From assembly GCF_000802225.1 (NCBI RefSeq), contig NZ_JTDI01000002.1, positions 206,501 through 270,500 on the forward strand: a DNA stretch of 64,000 bases. The letters are read 5' to 3'. The translations under genes were made by a program, and so were the position numbers. The notes under the pieces were generated by a model. It worked only from the letters and a program-made list of their open reading frames with translations, had not been told where the DNA came from and searched no databases. Origin of the DNA: Novosphingobium malaysiense (lineage in GTDB: Bacteria > Pseudomonadota > Alphaproteobacteria > Sphingomonadales > Sphingomonadaceae). Below, piece by piece: positions 29,214 to 38,577 of this stretch. Numbering within the stretch: position 1 is the stretch's first letter; each line of letters begins with the position of its first letter.

Positions 29214-30236
29214 TTACATGCCCGAACCCGGACCGTAAGTGATCTCGACGCGGCGGTTCTGCAGTTCGCGCACACCGTCTGCGGTGGGAACGCGCGGATT
29301 GCTTTCACCGAACGCCTGGCTCGAGATCGCGCCGTCGGGGATCCCGTGGCTGGTGAGGTACGCACGGACCGAGTCGTTGCGACGCTCGGACAGGCCCATG
29401 TTGTACTGCACGGTGCCCGAACGGTCGGTGTAGCCGGCCAGCATGATCGGAACATTGTCGCAGTTCCCGTAGGCGCTGATCGCGCTGTCGAGAATGGTCG
29501 CGGCCTCCGGCGTGATGTCCGACTTATCCCAGTCGAAGAACACGATGTACGGACCCTTGTTGCAGACCACTGCCGGCGGAGGCGGCGGGGGCGGCGGGGG
29601 CGGCGGAGGCGGCGGCGGAGGCGGCGGGGGAGGCGGCGGCGGAGCAGCCGGTTCGCCGAAGTTGTAGGTCAGCGTGCCGAGCAGCGAGTGCGAACGCCAG
29701 CGGGTGCTGAGCTGCTCGCCGGTCGGGGCGACGAGGTCGACGTTGTCGACGTTCATGAAGCGGTACTTCAGGCCCGCGTCCCAGTGATCGTTGATCGGGG
29801 CGCGAACGCCGGCAAGGATCTGCCAAGCAAAACCGCTGTCGGAATCGTCGATGTTGTCGACATCGACACGAGCCACGCCGACACCGCCGCCGACGAAGCC
29901 CTGAATGCCGTCATCGGGACCGAAGTCGAGAAGACCATTGGCCATGAACGACAGGTTGCTGGCATCGCCGCTGATGTCATTCAGGTTGGCCTGGCGATAG
30001 CTCGCTTCGGTTTCGAGACGGAACGCGCCGAAATCGTAACCGAGCGTAGCACCGCCGTCCCAGCCCTTGTCGAAATCGATAGTTTCAGCGTTGTTGACAC
30101 CGTCAATATCGACGTCGGCATCTTCGACGATCATGCCGCCGAAGCCGAGTTCGATATACCAAGAGTCGTCACGCGCGAACGCGGGCGTGGCAATGGCAGT
30201 AGATGCCAGCGCCAGTCCAATGACGAGTTTCCTCAT
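29214..30236 (-). CDS. OmpA-family outer-membrane protein with polyproline linker
   Basis: A 340-residue precursor with a signal peptide (TPAFA-RDD), an eight-strand beta-barrel domain (about 22-195, ending in TLTYNFG), a linker of 23 consecutive prolines (199-221) and a C-terminal OmpA peptidoglycan-binding domain (about 226-335) with YTDRSGT and NRRVEITY. It anchors the outer membrane to the wall and may be a small porin. Strong terminator downstream. Translation of the proline run should need EF-P. Confidence 0.94.
   Translation of the reverse strand: MRKLVIGLALASTAIATPAFARDDSWYIELGFGGMIVEDADVDIDGVNNAETIDFDKGWDGGATLGYDFGAFRLETEASYRQANLNDISGDASNLSFMANGLLDFGPDDGIQGFVGGGVGVARVDVDNIDDSDSGFAWQILAGVRAPINDHWDAGLKYRFMNVDNVDLVAPTGEQLSTRWRSHSLLGTLTYNFGEPAAPPPPPPPPPPPPPPPPPPPPPPPAVVCNKGPYIVFFDWDKSDITPEAATILDSAISAYGNCDNVPIMLAGYTDRSGTVQYNMGLSERRNDSVRAYLTSHGIPDGAISSQAFGESNPRVPTADGVRELQNRRVEITYGPGSGM
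29574..29642 (-). repeat. Triplet run encoding 23 prolines in the OmpA-family gene
   Basis: Twenty-three proline codons in a row, a mix of CCG, CCT and CCC. In-frame slippage would change linker length without breaking the frame. Confidence 0.9.
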
Positions 30237-30426
30237 ACGTTTCCCCTACTAAAGAGATATGGAGCCACCGAGTGCAGCGAGTGTCTAACCCCTCCGTAAA
30301 CTGCGTGCAAGTGCACATTCATCGCGACTGTTGCAATAATGTCGCTATTTTGTGCGCCTGCAGATAGTTTCGGCGTCTTGGTCAGACAGAACACGTCACT
30401 AAATAACCCCTGTTTGTTACAACCTG

Positions 30427-30885
30427 TTATTCCGTTGGGAAGGCACCCACTACCCGAAGGGCGTCGATCAGCAGACCGATCGCGGCCCGGGCTTCGACAT
30501 CAACGGTCGTCCCGCCCTGGGGTTCCAGTGGGGCGGAAGCTTTTCTCCAAAAACCAAAAAAAAGATTTTCCTGGCCTGTGGAGACATCGAAGACACGCAG
30601 GCCATCGCGCGGTTGGATGAATGTCCAACTATTCGCGCTGAAACACGCAAGCGCGCCTTCCCGACCTTCCCAATCCCCCGTGGCTCCAGCCGCGACCAGC
30701 CACGTCTCTCCCTGCGTCGGAGCGGGTGGCGGCGTACCGGTTTCGCCCTCGATGCTGCAATGGAGCAGTGCATCCGTAAGGACGAAGGCCTCGTTTACGA
30801 AGACTTCCTTCTGGGCCTGTTCCGCGTAGAGCAAGGGGAGGCCAAAGCGCGGGCTGGCGCTGTCGAACATTAGCGGGTCGGTCAT
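30427..30885 (-). CDS. DUF2793 protein at the end of the GTA cluster
   Basis: A 152-residue protein with the DUF2793 pattern (N-terminal LPLLYAEQAQKEVFVNEA and the GWxF-like middle part with WLVAAGATGDW). These proteins lie next to tail-fibre or tail-tip genes in alphaproteobacterial phages and GTAs. ATG 30885 has AGGAG 6 nt before it. Starts 25 nt after the tail-tip gene stop and closes the cluster. No clear terminator follows. Confidence 0.85.
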   Translation of the reverse strand: MTDPLMFDSASPRFGLPLLYAEQAQKEVFVNEAFVLTDALLHCSIEGETGTPPPAPTQGETWLVAAGATGDWEGREGALACFSANSWTFIQPRDGLRVFDVSTGQENLFFGFWRKASAPLEPQGGTTVDVEARAAIGLLIDALRVVGAFPTE

Positions 30886-30910
30886 GAAGATCTCCTGGGT
30901 GGAAGCCGTG

Positions 30911-33106
30911 TCATGGAAGGGCACACAGCAGCAGTGGGTCGGACAGCGCGTGGGTGCCTTGCTGGCGCACCAGCACCGGTGCGTCCCGGAATTGCGGCGA
31001 GAGCTGTGTGAGCTCGGCCGCCGACAAATCGAGGCCGGGCCGACTGGTGAACCACCGTGCAACGGGCACCTCGATCGGCCCCAGGGTCACGAGGTAGGAC
31101 TCGCTCTGTTCGACGAGCGGCACGTCCACGCCGTTCTGCCATTGCCAGCCCCCTCTGGCGCGGCGCGTCCAGTGAAGGGACAGCGATCCGTCCGGCCCGA
31201 CGGAGCAACGCGGATGTACCGGGGCAAGCGGCCGCAAGGTTATTCCGCCGAGCAGGACCGGGGATGTGGCAGGCGCCGCGTCGGCACGCCCGAGGGCCAC
31301 GACCTCCCGCTCCCCTCCGCTGCCGAGAATGCCCGCATCGAGCATCACCGGCCTGGAATCGAGCAGGACGAAGGCCTCTCCGGCGGAATGGCTGGCGATG
31401 GTGCTTTCGGTCCCGCCTCGGCCGCGAAGCAGTCCCTCCAGCCGCCAGCTTCCCTGGCCGAGGGATGTAGCCCTTGCGAACTGGAGGATTTCCTCGCCCA
31501 CGAGGGCCAGGTTGGCGCCGAGCGCCAGCTGCCGCACATCTGCCGAGATGAGCGCCATGGCCGGATCGACCAGCGATACTTCGAGTGTGGAGTGACGGTC
31601 GAAGAGAAGTGGGGTGCCGGTCGCAGGAGGGCTCGTCACCGTGCCCAGGACGCTGCGGGCGCGACCGCTGGGACCGAGCGGCCTGAGCTCGCCGTCGCCG
31701 CGGTCCGCATAGAGAGCGGCACCGGGCCAACTCGCGCTGGAGCTGGAAACCGCGGCAAATATGCGAGGCCTATCCGCGCTGATGTCCGGGCCGCTCAGTG
31801 GCAGTTCGAAGGCCACCAGCGCCGTCGGTCCGGGCTGCTCGTCGGGGGGCAGGCCTGCCCGTCCCGGGTCGGCAGGCAGCTGCGGCGCGATGTCCGCCTC
31901 GTTCGGCAGGACCCGTGTCAGCGACAGTTCCACGCCGCTGCCGCGCCACTCCCAGTCCGCGACGCGCCAAGTGCCTGGCAGGTGCGGCAGCGCTACGATG
32001 CTGCCGGGGGCCACCGCCGGATCGAGCGCGCTGGTGCGCCATTGTGCGCGGTCACGCGTCCAGTCGATGCGCCGGGCCGTCCTTTCGATCAGTGCCCGCG
32101 CCGTTGCCGCGTCGAGGGCGGCGGGCAGGTCGACCACCGACGGCGAGCCTGCACAAGCGCGCCCGGAGGCACGCTGCACGCCGGGCTGGAAGTCCCGCTC
32201 GAGCTCGTAATAGCGCAGCGCTGTCGGCGGCTGAGGGGGCAGTGGGGCCCGCTGGCGGGAATATCCCGAGCCGCCTCCGAAGGCATCGTCTTCGGTGCTC
32301 ACGAATGCGTCGCCGAGCGTGACCGGGCCGGTCTGCAGCCGTTCGCGCGAGATGCGCAGGTGCTCGCCGCCGGCGTCGGCCTCGAGCGGGATGACCTGCC
32401 CCAAGGCCTGCAAGCTGTCGGCCAGCCGGCCATCGCAGCTGAATCCGGCCATGCCCTGCAGCGATACGTCGGCGTCCGCATCCTCGATGACCTCGCCGAC
32501 GATATCCTGGAGAGTGAAGCCGTCGTCGGCGATTATCTCGAACGTGAGTGCGGGAATGCGGTTGTAGTATTCCGCCAGTTCGAGGTCTTCGAACACGACA
32601 TAGGCCAGGTCGCGATGTGCGGGACAGCGTCGGGCACCTTCGGCGGCGAGCATGAGCGGGTCCGGCGCCTCGTCGCCTGCGCCCAGATGGATGCGCAGCG
32701 CGCCGCCGACCTTGAGGTCTCCGGCTTCCCCGCGCAGCAGCTTTCCATCGGCCCAAATGCGGCCGATGCCCTTGATCGGGCGGCTTGCGAAGGCAACCGC
32801 GAAGTTGGCGGTATAGCTGTAGGTGGTAACCGACGGAGAGCCTTTGCCGCCGCCAGCGGTCTCGCTGTGCTCGACCAGATCGGTGGCCCAGATGATCGAG
32901 CCGGGCACGCGCATGCGGCCGAAGTGGCGGGGCAACGCCTGTCCGTAACTCGAGGTGCTGACCGCGAGTTCGGTGAGGCGCGGCCCCTGGCGGTGGTTGG
33001 TGCCGAACAGGGCGGTATCGACCTGACGGCCCACCAGCGAGCCGATGGCTCCGCCTACCGGGCCGCCGAGGTAGGTGCCCACGGCATTGAATACGATGGT
33101 TGCCAT
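30911..33106 (-). CDS. GTA tail-tip/host-specificity protein (g15-like)
   Basis: A 731-residue protein matching the GTA g15 N-terminus: MATIVFNAVG, a Gly-rich membrane-like start, HFGRMRVPGSIIWATD and TTYSYTANFAV. The central and C-terminal parts fit the phage tail region of g15. It lacks the TIM-barrel segment of the Rhodobacter capsulatus g15, which is about 1,300 residues, so it is roughly 60% as long. It should form the distal baseplate that meets the recipient cell. Confidence 0.9.
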   Translation of the reverse strand: MATIVFNAVGTYLGGPVGGAIGSLVGRQVDTALFGTNHRQGPRLTELAVSTSSYGQALPRHFGRMRVPGSIIWATDLVEHSETAGGGKGSPSVTTYSYTANFAVAFASRPIKGIGRIWADGKLLRGEAGDLKVGGALRIHLGAGDEAPDPLMLAAEGARRCPAHRDLAYVVFEDLELAEYYNRIPALTFEIIADDGFTLQDIVGEVIEDADADVSLQGMAGFSCDGRLADSLQALGQVIPLEADAGGEHLRISRERLQTGPVTLGDAFVSTEDDAFGGGSGYSRQRAPLPPQPPTALRYYELERDFQPGVQRASGRACAGSPSVVDLPAALDAATARALIERTARRIDWTRDRAQWRTSALDPAVAPGSIVALPHLPGTWRVADWEWRGSGVELSLTRVLPNEADIAPQLPADPGRAGLPPDEQPGPTALVAFELPLSGPDISADRPRIFAAVSSSSASWPGAALYADRGDGELRPLGPSGRARSVLGTVTSPPATGTPLLFDRHSTLEVSLVDPAMALISADVRQLALGANLALVGEEILQFARATSLGQGSWRLEGLLRGRGGTESTIASHSAGEAFVLLDSRPVMLDAGILGSGGEREVVALGRADAAPATSPVLLGGITLRPLAPVHPRCSVGPDGSLSLHWTRRARGGWQWQNGVDVPLVEQSESYLVTLGPIEVPVARWFTSRPGLDLSAAELTQLSPQFRDAPVLVRQQGTHALSDPLLLCALP

Positions 33107-33107
33107 C

Positions 33108-33518
33108 TCAAGTCCTCTTGGTGGTGGGGCGCAAATGGCGGACCACGGGCCAGTGCCGTGGCAGCGGCCCCTCGACGACGCGGCGCAGGCCCGCGTGGGC
33201 ATGGACGAAACTGCCCGGCGCGGTCGCGATGGCCAGGTGATGCTGGCACGGCGAAGGGCGGACGATGAGCACGTCTCCGACCGTGGCGGGCCCCTCGGCA
33301 TCGCGCAGACCGAGCAGGCCGATCAGGGTCTCCAGTGGCGGGAGACAGCGCGTGCGCAGGGTGTAGGCGTTGGGAAGGCGCGTCGTGATGCCGCACGCTG
33401 TCAGGGCCGCTTCCAGCACGCCGATGCAGTCCAGTCCTGTACGCGGGTCGCGTCCGTGCAGCAGGAAGGGGCAGCCGATAAGCGCCCGCGCGGCCTGCGC
33501 CAGGGCGGCACCTGTCAT
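33108..33518 (-). CDS. GTA NlpC/P60-family peptidase (g14-like)
   Basis: A 136-residue NlpC/P60 domain: catalytic Cys31 in GLDCIGV and His93 or His94 in CQHHLAIA. In RcGTA the counterpart is the tail-associated peptidase that cuts the wall of the recipient. ATG overlaps the stop of the g13 gene (ATGA), and 1 nt separates it from the g15 gene. Confidence 0.9.
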   Translation of the reverse strand: MTGAALAQAARALIGCPFLLHGRDPRTGLDCIGVLEAALTACGITTRLPNAYTLRTRCLPPLETLIGLLGLRDAEGPATVGDVLIVRPSPCQHHLAIATAPGSFVHAHAGLRRVVEGPLPRHWPVVRHLRPTTKRT

Positions 33519-34339
33519 CCTGCGGGCGGGGGATAGCGGGTCAGCAGGTCGTTTCCCGGCAGGAACGGTTCGCCGCGAAAGTTCGCGGCGTTGGCAAAGC
33601 GTTCGCCGCAGGTGTCGAGCGTGTGGTCGCAGCCTTCGCGCAGTCTTGCCCGCGTTCCGTTCTGCATGGTCTCGTCGATCGGCCTGTCCAATACCAGTCC
33701 ACCCGATCCATTGCCGGCGACGATGCCCGACACGAAACTCGCTTCGGGGCCGTCCAGCCAGAGCAGGGTGCCGCCCACGTAGAGGTCGACATCAATTGCC
33801 TCGGCAAACTGTACCGAATTGGTAGCGGGATCGACCGACGACAGCGACACTTCCCGGGAAAAGCGCATCGGATTGAGATTGCAGCCCGGTCCACAAAAGG
33901 CCGCCCGGCAGGTCGGGCTGGTGCGCGGTACCGGGTCGCGGTGCAATTCCGCCTTGCGTGAGACAAGGTCCGCCGAAAAGCCGCCATCTTCTTCCCGAAT
34001 GGCGCCGATGATGCCGGCATAGAGCACCTCCCGGTCGCGGGTTTCCCAATCGACCACGCCGATGCGCACTTGAGCGCCGTCGAAACGTCCGGCGGCGAGG
34101 TCTTCGCCGGTGATCGCCTCGTGCGTGAGGGCGCCGCGCACCTCGGCGCTGTCGGGCTCCAGATCGGCGGACTTGCGGATGGCGGCAGGCACCATGCCGG
34201 GCGAGGCGCGGTGGAGCACGCCGTCGAACCACAGATCGCGGTCATGCGTGGTGAAACCCAGCGTCACCCCATCGCGGCGCAGCACACGCCAGAAAGTGGC
34301 GGCGGTTTCGAGATCGCCGGCGAACCAGACCCTGCTCAT
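33515..34339 (-). CDS. DUF2163 GTA tail protein (g13-like)
   Basis: A 274-residue protein with the DUF2163 layout: a DLWFDGVLHRAS segment near the N-terminus and a C-terminal region with AFCGPGCNLNP and a CDHTLDTCGERF segment containing Cys. It is the g13 counterpart of RcGTA and forms a baseplate/tail hub part. ATG overlaps the stop of the previous gene (ATGA). Confidence 0.9.
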   Translation of the reverse strand: MSRVWFAGDLETAATFWRVLRRDGVTLGFTTHDRDLWFDGVLHRASPGMVPAAIRKSADLEPDSAEVRGALTHEAITGEDLAAGRFDGAQVRIGVVDWETRDREVLYAGIIGAIREEDGGFSADLVSRKAELHRDPVPRTSPTCRAAFCGPGCNLNPMRFSREVSLSSVDPATNSVQFAEAIDVDLYVGGTLLWLDGPEASFVSGIVAGNGSGGLVLDRPIDETMQNGTRARLREGCDHTLDTCGERFANAANFRGEPFLPGNDLLTRYPPPAG

Positions 34340-36669
34340 GATGCCTCCCGCACTTCGACGACGGGCACGCTGGGCGCCTCGCCGGCCGCAAAGGCGGCGC
34401 CGGAGATCTCGAGCTGGTCTTCTGCAAAGCGGACAGGCACGTCGAAGAGAAAGCCGGCCTTCACGACTGCGCCGTTTGCCGGTGGCGTATCGAAGGCGAT
34501 CACGCCGCCGTCGCCCAGCGACCAATTGCCGGCCTGGACCGCTTCATCGATGGAAACCGAGACCGTCGCGAAGTCGGGCCGGGTGATCCGGCGAACCTGC
34601 GCATCTTCGCCGTCGCCATAGGCCTTGATCAGCGCGAACTCGGTTTTCAACCCGTCGCCGATGCCCAAGGTTTGGTCGAGCGCCGTCGGCACGCCGGTCA
34701 TGCCGTTCGAGCTGTGATCGCTCGGGTCGCACAGGCGGAAACCGCGCGCCGGTCCGCGACGGGCGCGGTAGAAGCCGATCAGCGTGCCGAGTTCGGCTTC
34801 GGAGCGCACGCCCGGCCCGACATCGAAGCGCAGCCGCGCGTTCGACCACTGGCTGTTGCGCCGCTCGAAACCGGACGCCGTCACCGCCACGCTGGTCGAG
34901 AATTCGGGAATGACCGTTGCATCCCGCCCCAGCGCGAGCGGGTAGGATACGTCGTCGAAAGCCTGCATGTCGGCGGCTCCTGTCGTGTCTGGGGAGGGCA
35001 AGCGCACGTATCCGTCGCGCGCGATCTGCGGCAGCGCCCAGACGACGATCTCGTGCGGGCTGCGGGCAAGCGCTTCGTCGATCCCGGCATCGATCCGCAA
35101 CCACTGGTCGCTTTCAGCGGGATCGAGCACGAAGCCGGCGAGATAGTCCTGCTGCGCCGGTGGATAGCCGAGCCGCTGGTTCACTTCGGCATAGGCCTTT
35201 CGGCGCAGGCCGTCGGCGCCGGCAGTGAGCCAGTCGTAGTCCTCCACCTGCAGCCGGTCGAAGGCGGGCGAGGCCCAGCCCAGGGGCAGGTTCGCACGCT
35301 TCAGTTCAGGCATCTCGGCGGCGAGCAGCGTGGGCGTGAATACCAGTGCCAGCGCCTCGGCGGGTGCGGGATCGGCAGCCGCGCGCACGGCGCTCACCAG
35401 ATCGGCGGTCGATTGCGCGAGCAGCGCGCCGGCGGCATCGAGCAGATCGGTCTGCGCTGCGTTCAGGCCGGCGCGCATGTCCGGAATGGCCGGCGGCGCC
35501 CCGCCGAACGCCGCGGTCGCGGCCGCGTCGTAAAGGCAGATGCGTCCATCGGGGAACGTCCACCACCACGGCTCGCCCACTTGAAAGCGTACCGGCGTTG
35601 CGGTTTCGGTCATTAGGTCAGTGAAGGCCGCGGCGACCGATTGCAGCCAGGCCATCGCCTGCGCATTCGCCGGGGACAGCAGCGTCGAGGGTGGCGACCA
35701 TCCGGTCAGTGCCGGATTGCCCTGATGGTCGCGCTGCTTCCAGTCCTCGGGGCAGTGCTGGTCGAGCAGTTCGTAAGAGAGCGAGGCGATGGGGCTGAAA
35801 CCCATCGCGGTGGCTTCCGCGAAGACCGCTTCATGCCAGACGCGGGTGGGGGTGTTGAGCGGATCGGCGGTCTGCCCGGCAATATAGGTGCCGGACTGCG
35901 CCACCAGCCGGAAGTAGTGGCTCATGCCGACGTAGAGCACCAGCGAACCGCGATAGCCGAGCTGGCGGGCATTGCGCAGCAGCCGCGCCGGGGTCTGCAC
36001 GCCCTGATCGTCGAACCCGGTTGCTAGCGCGAGGCCATGCGGCGGCACCACCACGTCGCCGATTTCGAGCATCGCGCGGGCACCGTCAGTGGCGATTTCG
36101 CTCATCTCGATCCAGCCTTCGGCTTCGACGGGCAGCGGATCGGTGCTGCCGTCGTAGCCGGGCGGGGCGAAGGAGATGAACATGCGGTCGATGTCCTCCG
36201 GCCAGACTGGCTCGCCCGGTAGCGAGAAACCGGCCTGCAGGTCGGAGAAGCGCAAGGTGATCAGGGCATCTTCACCGGTACCCTCGGCGTAGTTCCAGAG
36301 CCGCACGTACCAGGTTCGCGCAGCGCCGTTCTCGTCGCGGCCTTCGATGGTCAGCGTCGGGCCATATACCGCATCGAGCGGCAGAACCCCGCTGGAGCGC
36401 CAGCGGAAGGCGAACGACGTATGCGCGTAATTGCGGTCGGTCTTGTAGGCGAGCAGCGGGTGGTCCAGCGCATCTTCGCTGGTCCAGATCAGCCCGCCCA
36501 GATCGCCCTTGCGCAGGAAAGAGGCGTCGACGCGCAGGGCATCGGGTCCGGTCGAGACGACCGTCGCCACCATAGGGCGCGGGAAATTGACGGTCCAGAA
36601 GCGCGGATCGAAGCGGGTGATCCAGCCGCTCGCCTGCCCCTGCCGCTTATCGGCAAGCCAGAATGCCAT
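34336..36669 (-). CDS. Long DUF2460 GTA tail protein with N-terminal TIM-barrel-like extension (g12-like)
   Basis: A 777-residue protein. The last 200 or so residues match DUF2460 (start around DVSYPLALG; FRLCDPSDHSSNG; final EISG region), the whole of g12 in R. capsulatus. The first 560 residues are additional: an N-terminal beta-rich domain and a central alpha/beta region (about 200-500) with GSLVLYVGMSHYFRL and a QVGEPWWWTFPDG motif, which looks like a TIM barrel of the glycoside-hydrolase type. It may form a tail sheath-like layer or degrade surface sugars. Confidence 0.85.
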   Translation of the reverse strand: MAFWLADKRQGQASGWITRFDPRFWTVNFPRPMVATVVSTGPDALRVDASFLRKGDLGGLIWTSEDALDHPLLAYKTDRNYAHTSFAFRWRSSGVLPLDAVYGPTLTIEGRDENGAARTWYVRLWNYAEGTGEDALITLRFSDLQAGFSLPGEPVWPEDIDRMFISFAPPGYDGSTDPLPVEAEGWIEMSEIATDGARAMLEIGDVVVPPHGLALATGFDDQGVQTPARLLRNARQLGYRGSLVLYVGMSHYFRLVAQSGTYIAGQTADPLNTPTRVWHEAVFAEATAMGFSPIASLSYELLDQHCPEDWKQRDHQGNPALTGWSPPSTLLSPANAQAMAWLQSVAAAFTDLMTETATPVRFQVGEPWWWTFPDGRICLYDAAATAAFGGAPPAIPDMRAGLNAAQTDLLDAAGALLAQSTADLVSAVRAAADPAPAEALALVFTPTLLAAEMPELKRANLPLGWASPAFDRLQVEDYDWLTAGADGLRRKAYAEVNQRLGYPPAQQDYLAGFVLDPAESDQWLRIDAGIDEALARSPHEIVVWALPQIARDGYVRLPSPDTTGAADMQAFDDVSYPLALGRDATVIPEFSTSVAVTASGFERRNSQWSNARLRFDVGPGVRSEAELGTLIGFYRARRGPARGFRLCDPSDHSSNGMTGVPTALDQTLGIGDGLKTEFALIKAYGDGEDAQVRRITRPDFATVSVSIDEAVQAGNWSLGDGGVIAFDTPPANGAVVKAGFLFDVPVRFAEDQLEISGAAFAAGEAPSVPVVEVREAS

Positions 36670-36682
36670 GATGCCTCTCCGC

Positions 36683-37252
36683 TCAGGATTGGGTCAGTGC
36701 GCGCCGCACCGCGCTCGCCACCTGGCGCGAGGAGCGCTGGAGCGACTGCGGTGTAGTGCTGCCTCGCGGGGTGTTGACGGCGATGGCGACGCGAACGTCG
36801 CGGCTGGTCGGGTGCGATGAGCCCTCGATGCGCCCGGCAGAAGTCGGCACGAAGACCTCGGGACCGCGCTCGCCGACGACGTAGCCGCGCCCCGGTGCGA
36901 CATTGCCGCCCGTCGCGCGGCCGGGAAGGCCGAGCGCGGCGGTGAACAGCCCCGCGAAGTCTATCAGTCCGCCGCTCCCGCCGGAGCCTTGGCCCAAGTT
37001 CCCGAGCAAGGTTTGCGCGGCCTGTCCGGCGATCTCGTCGAGGGTGGACAGGGCCATGCGCTTGAGATCGTCGAAGCCCAGGCTGCCGCTGCGGATCGCG
37101 CCGGCGAGGCCCTTTTCCAAGGCCTGCCCGGCTCTGGTGAAGCCGGAAACGAGATCGGCGTCCACGGCGGCACGCATGGCCGCGATATCGCGGGCAAAGC
37201 CTTCGGTACCGGCGCGGACTTCCACCAGCAGGCTGTCGATTTCATCGTCCAT
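36683..37252 (-). CDS. Short tail tape-measure protein (g11-like)
   Basis: A 189-residue helical protein followed by a Gly-rich part ending in GRGYVVGERGPEVF, the sequence characteristic of tape-measure C-termini. In the R. capsulatus GTA the g11 protein is of similar length, in line with a short tail. Overlaps the end of the 67-residue gene before it by 11 nt. Confidence 0.88.
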   Translation of the reverse strand: MDDEIDSLLVEVRAGTEGFARDIAAMRAAVDADLVSGFTRAGQALEKGLAGAIRSGSLGFDDLKRMALSTLDEIAGQAAQTLLGNLGQGSGGSGGLIDFAGLFTAALGLPGRATGGNVAPGRGYVVGERGPEVFVPTSAGRIEGSSHPTSRDVRVAIAVNTPRGSTTPQSLQRSSRQVASAVRRALTQS

Positions 37253-37445
37253 GATCGTGTTCCATCAGCCGTTGCAGGGTTGGCCGGTCGAGACCGGGCG
37301 CGGCATCGCCGGGCGCAAGCAGCCCCAGCGCCGCCGCCAGTTCAGCGGGTGTGGCCGCCCAGAATTCGGGTGGACGCCAATGCAGCGTGCGGGCGGCAAG
37401 CGCGCAAAGGGCGAGAGCGGCTGGGGCAAATTGGAGGCCCGTCAT
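37242..37445 (-). CDS. GTA small tail-assembly protein (g10.1-like)
   Basis: A 67-residue protein too short for many gene finders. It begins MTGLQFAPAAL and contains WRPPEFWAATPAELAAAL, typical of rcc01693-type tail-assembly chaperones. Its start overlaps the stop of the 102-residue gene before it (37442) and its end overlaps the tape-measure start. Confidence 0.85.
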   Translation of the reverse strand: MTGLQFAPAALALCALAARTLHWRPPEFWAATPAELAAALGLLAPGDAAPGLDRPTLQRLMEHDHGR

Positions 37446-37750
37446 CCCGCGCCCTTGAGGATCTGCGAGAGCAGCACGCGCAAGGGTGCAGCACAGGCGG
37501 CAAGGCCCTGCGTCATGACGGCTTCGCCAACTGTTTCGCGGGAGATTTCGGTGCGTCGTTCCAGGCAGTGCCAGAACAGCGTGGTCATTTCGCTCAGGCG
37601 CAGCTCCCCCGCGCCAGCCCGTTCGACCAGCGCGAAGAGCGGACCGAGTTCCTCTTCCGCCGCGACGAGCGCGCCGAAAGTGGGGCGCAGGACATGCGGG
37701 ACGCCGCCGATGATCAGCGTGGACTCGCCGCGCAGGGCATTGGCACTCAT
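37442..37750 (-). CDS. GTA tail tube/assembly protein (g10-like)
   Basis: A 102-residue protein with the gene-transfer-agent family pattern TLIIGGVPHVLRPTFGALVAAEEELG. The g10 position is between the major tail protein and the tape measure. It overlaps the major tail gene stop by ATGA at 37747-37750. Function in assembly is inferred from the tail-assembly chaperones of other siphovirus-like particles. Confidence 0.87.
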   Translation of the reverse strand: MSANALRGESTLIIGGVPHVLRPTFGALVAAEEELGPLFALVERAGAGELRLSEMTTLFWHCLERRTEISRETVGEAVMTQGLAACAAPLRVLLSQILKGAG

Positions 37751-38154
37751 GCCGAGACGACCTCGCCCGAGCTTTCGAGCTGGAGCGTGTAGTTGCGCTC
37801 GCCGTTGAAATCGCCGGCATAGTCGAGCCGCTGGACGAGGAAGCGGCCTTGCAGCTTCTCGCCGTCCTCGAAGCTGAGCTGGTAGTCGTCGAGCGTGCCG
37901 GCCATGGCATTGGCGCGGACCTGCGCTTCGGCCGCGCTGCCGAGGAATATCCCGGCCGCGCTCACTGAAACCGCACGGACACCGGCGCCGGAGAGCAGTT
38001 CGCGCCAGCCGCCGCTATCCTTGCTGGTGACGACGACGGTTTCGCCTGTCACCGACATCTGCGTGGTGCGCAGTCCGGCGACGGTCTGATAGCTGGCGGG
38101 CGCGCCGCCGTCGGAAATCTTGAGGAGGAAGGCGCTGCCTTTCTGGGCGGTCAT
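37747..38154 (-). CDS. Major tail protein, TP901-1 type (g9-like)
   Basis: A 135-residue tail-tube protein. FLLKISDGGAPASYQTVAGLRTTQMS and GERNYTLQLESSGEV fit the TP901-1-type tail tube of the GTA. Hexamers stack into the tube along the tape measure. Ribosome site AAGGAGAA precedes ATG 38154. Confidence 0.9.
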   Translation of the reverse strand: MTAQKGSAFLLKISDGGAPASYQTVAGLRTTQMSVTGETVVVTSKDSGGWRELLSGAGVRAVSVSAAGIFLGSAAEAQVRANAMAGTLDDYQLSFEDGEKLQGRFLVQRLDYAGDFNGERNYTLQLESSGEVVSA

Positions 38155-38184
38155 GGGGTTCTCCTTGAATGGCTGGGCGAGGGA

Positions 38185-38574
38185 TCATTCCGCCAGCAGG
38201 CGGAAGCGATATTCGAGCAGCACGGCGCGGCGGTTCTGGCCGCGCTGTTCGGCGCGGGCGCGCAGGAACCGGATGGTGGCGACGGCAAAGCCGGTCTGCG
38301 CCCGGGGCAGGTTTTCGATTCGCGCCTCGATGGCGGTCACCAGATCGGCGGCGGCACCGGGCGCGTCTCCCCGGCAATGCAGTTCCAGCGCAACGCGCAC
38401 TTCGCGCCCGCTTGCTGTCTTGCAGCTCCAGTCGGTGCTGGCGCTGGCAGCGAGGGCGAGCCAGGGCGGACTGGTACGCGACGGGGCCTCCTCGACCACG
38501 GCGTTGAGCTGGCCGGATAGCGCGGGATCGGCGGCAAGCCAGGCGATGAGGGCAGCGCGCAAGGCGATTTCCAT
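38185..38574 (-). CDS. DUF3168 protein, tail completion (g8-like)
   Basis: A 129-residue DUF3168-type protein (start ALRAALIAWLAADPAL; LVTAIEARIE in the middle). In GTA and siphophage it is the tail terminator or stopper protein. It starts 3 nt after the preceding short gene and 30 nt precede the major tail gene. Confidence 0.86.
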   Translation of the reverse strand: MEIALRAALIAWLAADPALSGQLNAVVEEAPSRTSPPWLALAASASTDWSCKTASGREVRVALELHCRGDAPGAAADLVTAIEARIENLPRAQTGFAVATIRFLRARAEQRGQNRRAVLLEYRFRLLAE

Positions 38575-38577
38575 AGC

